From contig CALJTZ010000064.1 in NCBI GenBank assembly GCA_937975655.1, forward strand, positions 1-10,275: a stretch of 10,275 nucleotides of DNA, read 5' to 3'. A program made the position numbers and the translations under genes. Below the pieces are notes generated by a model. That model did not search any database, was not told the origin of the DNA, and saw only the letters and a list, made by a program, of their open reading frames with translations. Position 1 is the first letter of the stretch. The number at the start of each line of letters is the position of its first letter. This stretch comes from an uncultured Synechococcus sp. (GTDB lineage Bacteria > Cyanobacteriota > Cyanobacteriia > PCC-6307 > Cyanobiaceae). Shown in pieces: positions 6,423-10,275 of this stretch.

Positions 6423-7446
6423 GGCGCTCCAGCAGCTGCCCGGCCTGGTGATCGCCCTCGAGGCGAATTTCTGCCGAGTGCAGCTGGAGCAGCCGGGTCC
6501 GGCCGGCGTGGAGCAGTTGCTCTGCGTGCGCCGCACCCGCCTGGGCAAAACCGGCCAGCAGATCTGTGTGGGGGATCGCGTCCAGGTGGAGGGGGTGGAT
6601 TGGCAGGAGCGCCGGGCTGCCGTGGCCGCCGTGGCCCCCCGCCACAGCCTGCTGGAGCGGCCGGCCGTGGCCAACTGCAGCCGGGTGGTGGTGGCGGTGG
6701 CCCTGGCCCAGCCCGCCCTCGATCCCCTGCAGCTCACCCGCTTTCTGCTCACCGCCGAGCGCACGGGGGTGGCGGTGGATCTGGTGCTCACCAAGGCCGA
6801 TCTGCTCACGCCCGAGCAGCGCCTGGACTGGCAACAGCGGTTGGCGGCCTGGGGCTATGCCCCGCTGCTGGTGTCCGCCCAGGCGGGGGAGGGGATGGAG
6901 GCCCTGCGCCAGCGGCTCAGCCAGCCGGGCATCGCCGTGCTGTGCGGCCCCTCTGGCGTGGGCAAGAGCAGCCTGATCAATGCCCTGGTGCCCCAGCTGG
7001 TTCTGCGGGTGGGCTCGGTGTCGGGCCGCCTGCAGCGGGGGCGCCACACCACCCGGCATGTGGAGTTGTTCCCGCTGGCAGAGGGCGCCTTGCTGGCCGA
7101 TACACCCGGGTTCAATCGCCCTGATCTGCCGGAGGAGCCCGCCGAGCTGGCGCGGTTGTTTCCCGAGATCCGCGCGCGCCTGCAGGGCGAGGGCTGTCGG
7201 TTCAAGAATTGCCTGCACCAGGGGGATCCAGGCTGCGCGGTGGGCGAGGCCTGGGAGCGCTATCCCCTTTACATCAGCTGCCTGGACACGCTGCTGGCCC
7301 AGGCGGAGCGGGATCGAGGCCGCCAGCGCAGTCCGGAGGCGGCGGGGCTCAAGCAGCGGGGCGGTCGCCCTGAGCCGCGGCTGGATCAGCGCCTGCGGCA
7401 GCCCTCGCGCAAGCGCCGCCGCCAGAGCGACAGCGCGGAGGAGTGA
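6412..7446 (+). CDS. rsgA: Small ribosomal subunit biogenesis GTPase RsgA
   Basis: RsgA is a GTPase that acts late in 30S ribosomal subunit maturation, with its activity stimulated by the subunit itself. The 344-residue protein has an N-terminal OB-like domain (about 10-75, LVIALEANFCRVQL, VGDRVQV). It is followed by the circularly permuted GTPase order typical of the family: G4 TKAD (127-130), G5 SAQ (155-157), G1 GPSGVGKSS (179-187), G2 around RHTTRH (211-216) and G3 DTPGF (230-234). A C-terminal zinc site uses Cys262, Cys267, His269 and Cys275. The protein ends in a strongly basic tail (about 315-337, ending SRKRRRQ), which suits rRNA contact. The ATG at 6412 lies within the preceding gene (11 bp overlap), so translation is probably coupled. 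The gene converges on ebfC with only 15 bp between stops. Confidence 0.96.
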   Translation: MGAEALQQLPGLVIALEANFCRVQLEQPGPAGVEQLLCVRRTRLGKTGQQICVGDRVQVEGVDWQERRAAVAAVAPRHSLLERPAVANCSRVVVAVALAQPALDPLQLTRFLLTAERTGVAVDLVLTKADLLTPEQRLDWQQRLAAWGYAPLLVSAQAGEGMEALRQRLSQPGIAVLCGPSGVGKSSLINALVPQLVLRVGSVSGRLQRGRHTTRHVELFPLAEGALLADTPGFNRPDLPEEPAELARLFPEIRARLQGEGCRFKNCLHQGDPGCAVGEAWERYPLYISCLDTLLAQAERDRGRQRSPEAAGLKQRGGRPEPRLDQRLRQPSRKRRRQSDSAEE

Positions 7447-7451
7447 GCGGC

Positions 7452-7477
7452 GCCCGGCCGGTCAGCCCAGGCCGGGC
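7452..7477. terminator. GC-rich hairpin at the rsgA/ebfC convergence, possible bidirectional terminator
   Basis: A perfect 8-bp inverted repeat (GCCCGGCC, 10-base loop, GGCCGGGC) begins 5 bp after the rsgA stop, and its right arm reaches into the final codons of ebfC. Its position between two converging genes suits a two-way terminator. Neither side has a clear T-run, so it would be a non-classical one, or merely a barrier to transcript decay. The stem is strong, but inverted repeats are easier to find by chance in DNA this rich in G+C. Confidence 0.45.
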
Positions 7478-7800
7478 AGGTTGAGGTTGAGGCCGCCGGT
7501 GAGTTCCTCCATGCGTTCCTTCATGGTGGCGGTGGAGCGCTCGTAGGCGGCCTTGAGGGCCTCCAGGGTGGCGGTTTCGGTTGCCGCGGTACCCTCCGCC
7601 AGCAGTTCGGGGGCCAGGCTCACCTTGAGGGGTTGCTGGTTGCCCGACAGCCACACGCTGGCGCGGCCGCAACTGCTGCTGCCCTCCAGTTCCATGGCGT
7701 CCAGCTCCTCCTGGAGCTTGGCGGCGTCCTGCTGGATCTGCTGCGCTTTTTTGAAGGCCTCGGTGAGCTGGCCGAAGTTGGGGAGTCCGAAGCCAGCCAT
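7462..7800 (-). CDS. ebfC: YbaB/EbfC family nucleoid-associated DNA-binding protein
   Basis: EbfC/YbaB proteins are small dimeric nucleoid-associated proteins that bind DNA in a pincer-like manner. The 112-residue product starts MAGFGLPNFGQLTEAFKKAQQ. A charged helix follows (about 11-37, QDAAKLQEELDAMELEG), then a beta region GRASVWLSGNQQPLKVSLAP (45-64) and a second helix with AYERSTATMKERMEELTGGL (85-104). This matches the helix-strand-helix plan and ~110-residue length of the family. The opening FGLPNFGQL before the usual KKAQ helix is, in my recollection, the cyanobacterial form. ATG at 7800 has only a weak upstream purine patch. It lies 40 bp downstream of murB on the same strand and could be read from the murC-murB transcript. 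In other bacteria ybaB usually follows dnaX near recR, which is not the case here. Confidence 0.9.
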   Translation of the reverse strand: MAGFGLPNFGQLTEAFKKAQQIQQDAAKLQEELDAMELEGSSSCGRASVWLSGNQQPLKVSLAPELLAEGTAATETATLEALKAAYERSTATMKERMEELTGGLNLNLPGLG

Positions 7801-7840
7801 GCCGCCTGCAGTGGAGTGGCAGCAAGCTAGGACGCCGCCC

Positions 7841-8761
7841 TCAGGCCGCCAGGGCCAGGCCGTGGAAACGGCCGAGGCGCTTCACCTCGGTGTGGAGCTC
7901 GATGCCGTGGGCGGCGGCCACACTCTGCTGCACCAGGGCGATCAGCGCGTCGATGTCGCGGGCGGTGGCCCCGCCGGTGTTCACGATGAAGTTGGCGTGC
8001 AGTGGCGACACCTGGGCGCCACCGATGCTGCGCCCCTTCAGGGCCAGGCCCTCGATCAGTTGGCCGGCCTTCTGGGGTTCCGGATTGCGAAACACGCTGC
8101 CGCAGCTGGGTTGCTGGTAGGGCTGGGTGCTGGTGCGGCTGTGCAGGTTGCCGCTGGTGCGGCGGCTCAAGGCGGCTGGATCGTGGCCCGCTTCCAGCCG
8201 GAAGCGGGCCGAGAGCACCAGCAGCGGCTCCTGTTGCAGGCGGCTGTGGCGGTAGGCGAAGTCCAGCTCGTTGGCCTGCAGCACGAAGGGCTCGCCGCCC
8301 CCCCGGGGATCGAGCACGGTCACGTCCGTGAGCCATTCGGCGGTGCAGCCCCCCTGGGCTCCGGCATTCATCACCACGGCGCCGCCCACGGTGCCGGGGA
8401 TTCCCACCGCCCACTCCAGGCCGCTGAGGCCGGCTCGGGCGGCGCGGCGCGCCAGGGTGGGAATGGGTTCCCCGGCCTGGGCTTCGATCACGCCACTGCC
8501 GGCATCGAGGGCCGCCCCCTGCAGCCGCCGGTTACAGAGTGTGAGGCCATCGAGGCCCGCGTCGCTCACCAGCAGGTTGGAGCCGGCTCCGATCACCCGC
8601 AGCTCCAGCCCCTGCTGCCGTGCCCAATGGCTCAGGGCCAGCACCTGCTCAGGGGTGTCTGGCTCACAGAACCACTCGGCCGGGCCGCCCACCTTCCAGG
8701 TGGTGAAGTCCGCCAGGCTCACCGCCCGCCGCAGTTCTGCCGGGGGGGGCGTGCCGGCCAT
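7841..8761 (-). CDS. murB: UDP-N-acetylenolpyruvoylglucosamine reductase MurB
   Basis: MurB is an FAD enzyme that uses NADPH to reduce UDP-GlcNAc-enolpyruvate to UDP-MurNAc, the second committed step of peptidoglycan precursor synthesis in the cytoplasm. From ATG 8761 the protein has 306 residues. FAD-binding elements are FTTWKVGGPAEWF (19-31), GAGSNLL (58-64) and GIPGTVGGAVVMNAGA (120-135). Substrate and catalytic elements are FAYRHS (168-173), SCGSVFRNP with catalytic Ser222 (219-227), GAQVSPLHANFIVNTG (248-263) and HTEVKRLG with Glu292 (290-297). The length and the YRHS segment suggest the shorter type II MurB. A longer in-frame GTG at 8821 lies inside murC and is not needed; the ATG begins two bases after the murC stop (TGAGCATG), so the genes are coupled. 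Codons 4-7 sit on a run of eight C. Confidence 0.96.
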   Translation of the reverse strand: MAGTPPPAELRRAVSLADFTTWKVGGPAEWFCEPDTPEQVLALSHWARQQGLELRVIGAGSNLLVSDAGLDGLTLCNRRLQGAALDAGSGVIEAQAGEPIPTLARRAARAGLSGLEWAVGIPGTVGGAVVMNAGAQGGCTAEWLTDVTVLDPRGGGEPFVLQANELDFAYRHSRLQQEPLLVLSARFRLEAGHDPAALSRRTSGNLHSRTSTQPYQQPSCGSVFRNPEPQKAGQLIEGLALKGRSIGGAQVSPLHANFIVNTGGATARDIDALIALVQQSVAAAHGIELHTEVKRLGRFHGLALAA

Positions 8762-8763
8762 GC

Positions 8764-10218
8764 TCAGGCCGCCAGGGGCAGGCCTGAGTCCTGTCCCTGG
8801 CGCTCGTCCAGGCGGCTCCACAGGCCATTCACATCGCCGGCCCCCATGGCCAGCACCAGATCGCCGGGGCGGCTGTGCTCCACCACCGCATCGGCGAGGG
8901 CGTCGATGCTGCTGGTGACAGCCACCTGCAGCTCAGGCCGGAGGCGATGGATGGCGGCCGCCAGGGCCTCGCTGGAAATACCTGGCAGGGGTGCTTCGCC
9001 GGCGGCGTAGAGGGGTGCCAGCAGCACCGCATCCGCCTGGCTGAGGGCCTGGGCAAAGGGTTCGAGGAACTCGGCCGTGCGGCTGTAGCGGTGGGGCTGG
9101 AACACGGCCACCAGCCGTTGCGGGGCGGCGGGCAGGGGGCTGCGGCCGCTGGTCACCATTAGCCGGGCCATGGCCAGCGTGGCCTCCACTTCGCTGGGGT
9201 GGTGGGCGTAGTCGTCCACCACGAGGCGGTCGTTCCAGCTGCCGCGGTAATCGAAGCGGCGGCCAGGGGCCTGCAGCCCCTCCACCGCCAGGCGCAGCTC
9301 GGCGAAGGACACCCCGTGCAGGCGGCAGGCCGCCATGGCGGCAGTGGCATTGCTGAGGTTGTGCAGGCCGGGCAGGGGCAGGGTGAAGCTGCCCACCAAG
9401 GCACCCTGCTCGTAGAAGTTGGCCACGGTGCTGTCGCCATGCAGCTCCACCGGGATCGCCGCGAAGTCCGCCCGCTCGGCACTGCGGGTGGACCACCAGT
9501 GGCTGGCTTCGAAGTGCTCCTTGAGGATCGGACAGTCGCGATTGGCCAGCAGGCTCTGGCAGCCCCGGGCGAAGCGCTGCAGGGTGGCGATCAGAGCCGC
9601 CAGGTCGGGGTAGTGATCGGTGTGATCGAGCTCGAGGTTGGTGATCAGCCCCAGGGAGGCCTGAAATTTCACCAGGGAGCCATCCGATTCGTCAGCTTCC
9701 GCCACCAGCAGGGCCCCCTGCCCGCTGCGGCCGTTGCTGCCGAAGGCGGGCACGATGCCGCCGATCACGGCGGTGGGGTCGTGGTTGGTGGCGTGCAGCA
9801 GGCTGGCCACCAGGGTGCTGGTGGTGGTTTTGCCGTGGCTGCCGGCCACGGCGATGGAGCTCTGGCCGGCGATCAGCGAGGCCAGCACGTCGGAGCGGTG
9901 GGTGATGGTGAGCCCCACCCGCTGGGCCTCCACCAGTTCGGGGTTGCTGGCGGGTACCGCGGAACTCACCACCACCAGGGGCGGCGTGGAGATGCCACTG
10001 CGGATGGCGGAGATGGTGGTGGCGCTCTGCTCGCGGAACACCCGCACGCCACGGCTGCGCAGGTCCTGCAGCACCGCGTTGTCGCGCGGATCGGAGCCGC
10101 TCACCTGAAATCCCCTGTCCGCCAGGATCCCGGCGATGGCCGACATGCCGATGCCACCAACCCCAATGAAGTGGAGAGGCTGATGGGGATCGAGCTGCTG
10201 GGCCAAGGGCGTCTCCAA
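8764..10218 (-). CDS. murC: UDP-N-acetylmuramate--L-alanine ligase MurC
   Basis: MurC is the ATP-dependent cytoplasmic ligase that adds L-alanine to UDP-MurNAc, directly after the MurB step. The 484-residue protein is full length for the family. UDP-binding Rossmann domain: HFIGVGGIGMSAIAGIL (16-32) and SSAVPASNPE (85-94). Central ATPase domain: P-loop GSHGKTTT (126-133), EADESDGS (174-181), NLELDHTDHY (194-203) and GLHNLSNATAA (284-294). C-terminal domain: DDYAHHPSE (335-343), FQPHRYSRT (373-381) and MGAGD (458-462). The likely start is TTG at 10218, preceded by a weak AGCAGG patch. No ATG or GTG occurs in frame between the Rossmann motif and the right edge, and the frame stays open to 10275, so the true start is uncertain by a few codons (TTG at 10206 is another option). 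murB follows after 2 bp. Confidence 0.95.
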   Translation of the reverse strand: METPLAQQLDPHQPLHFIGVGGIGMSAIAGILADRGFQVSGSDPRDNAVLQDLRSRGVRVFREQSATTISAIRSGISTPPLVVVSSAVPASNPELVEAQRVGLTITHRSDVLASLIAGQSSIAVAGSHGKTTTSTLVASLLHATNHDPTAVIGGIVPAFGSNGRSGQGALLVAEADESDGSLVKFQASLGLITNLELDHTDHYPDLAALIATLQRFARGCQSLLANRDCPILKEHFEASHWWSTRSAERADFAAIPVELHGDSTVANFYEQGALVGSFTLPLPGLHNLSNATAAMAACRLHGVSFAELRLAVEGLQAPGRRFDYRGSWNDRLVVDDYAHHPSEVEATLAMARLMVTSGRSPLPAAPQRLVAVFQPHRYSRTAEFLEPFAQALSQADAVLLAPLYAAGEAPLPGISSEALAAAIHRLRPELQVAVTSSIDALADAVVEHSRPGDLVLAMGAGDVNGLWSRLDERQGQDSGLPLAA

Positions 10219-10275
10219 GCCTGCTGAGAAGTTAAGCCGGCATCCTCCGCTTGTCTTCTGTTCAGGCCGTGCCGC
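10219..10275 (-). promoter_or_regulatory. Upstream region of murC, incomplete
   Basis: These 57 bases precede the murC start and run off the window. They hold a purine-rich GGAGG (minus strand, about 10244-10248) that directly abuts an ATG in another frame, which stops after three codons, and a TTAACT that could be a weak -10 element. No complete promoter can be identified. In picocyanobacteria I recall gap2 as the neighbour beyond murC, which cannot be tested here. Confidence 0.25.

Noticed and set aside
8742..8749. Run of eight G (C on the murB strand) near the start of murB as a phase-variation tract
   Set aside because: Long enough to slip occasionally, but murB is essential in peptidoglycan-making bacteria and the run encodes ordinary Pro codons in a GC-rich gene, so a switch is unlikely.
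7553..9010. 485-codon open frame on the plus strand opposite ebfC, murB and the end of murC
   Set aside because: It crosses three well-supported genes in antisense and its composition is typical of GC-driven shadow frames.
9199..10227. 342-codon open frame on the plus strand opposite murC
   Set aside because: Antisense shadow of a fully recognisable MurC; Gly/Gln/His-rich product without motifs.

Overview
The window looks like a GC-rich picocyanobacterium of the Synechococcus/Cyanobium group. The protein families, the gene order (pilB-pilT-pilC divergent from grpE-dnaJ, then a TusA-like gene, rsgA, ebfC, murB, murC) and the dense coding with overlapping stops and starts all fit. I see no tRNA, rRNA, insertion sequence, CRISPR array or phage gene. 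No stretch over 300 bases lacks a gene.

Left block, minus strand (about 379-4295): a type IV pilus motor cluster transcribed pilB > pilT > pilC. It encodes the extension ATPase, the retraction ATPase and the inner-membrane platform protein, which in cyanobacteria serve twitching motility and natural DNA uptake. pilC is incomplete: after about 304 codons it changes, within a short shared coding stretch near 378-398, into a piece of lptF. lptF encodes a lipopolysaccharide-export permease, and this piece is of betaproteobacterial type. The last ~376 bases at the left edge also have lower G+C (about 58% by hand count against 65-70% in adjoining pilC). The most economical reading is an assembly chimera between two organisms, not a real fusion gene.

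Central block, plus strand (4393-7446): grpE, dnaJ, a TusA-like sulfur-carrier gene and rsgA, separated by 3 bp or overlapping by 4 and 11 bp. This looks like one translationally coupled operon joining protein folding (the DnaK co-chaperones), a sulfur-transfer-like protein and 30S ribosome maturation. It diverges from pilB across a ~97 bp spacer that includes a small AT-rich island with a dyad.

Right block, minus strand (7462-10218): murC > murB > ebfC, covering two successive cytoplasmic steps of peptidoglycan precursor synthesis plus a nucleoid-associated protein. It converges on rsgA, with a GC-rich hairpin in the junction. murC apparently starts with TTG, and its frame stays open to the right edge.

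I found no convincing new biological system. The observation most worth acting on is the pilC/lptF junction, which affects how the left edge should be interpreted.
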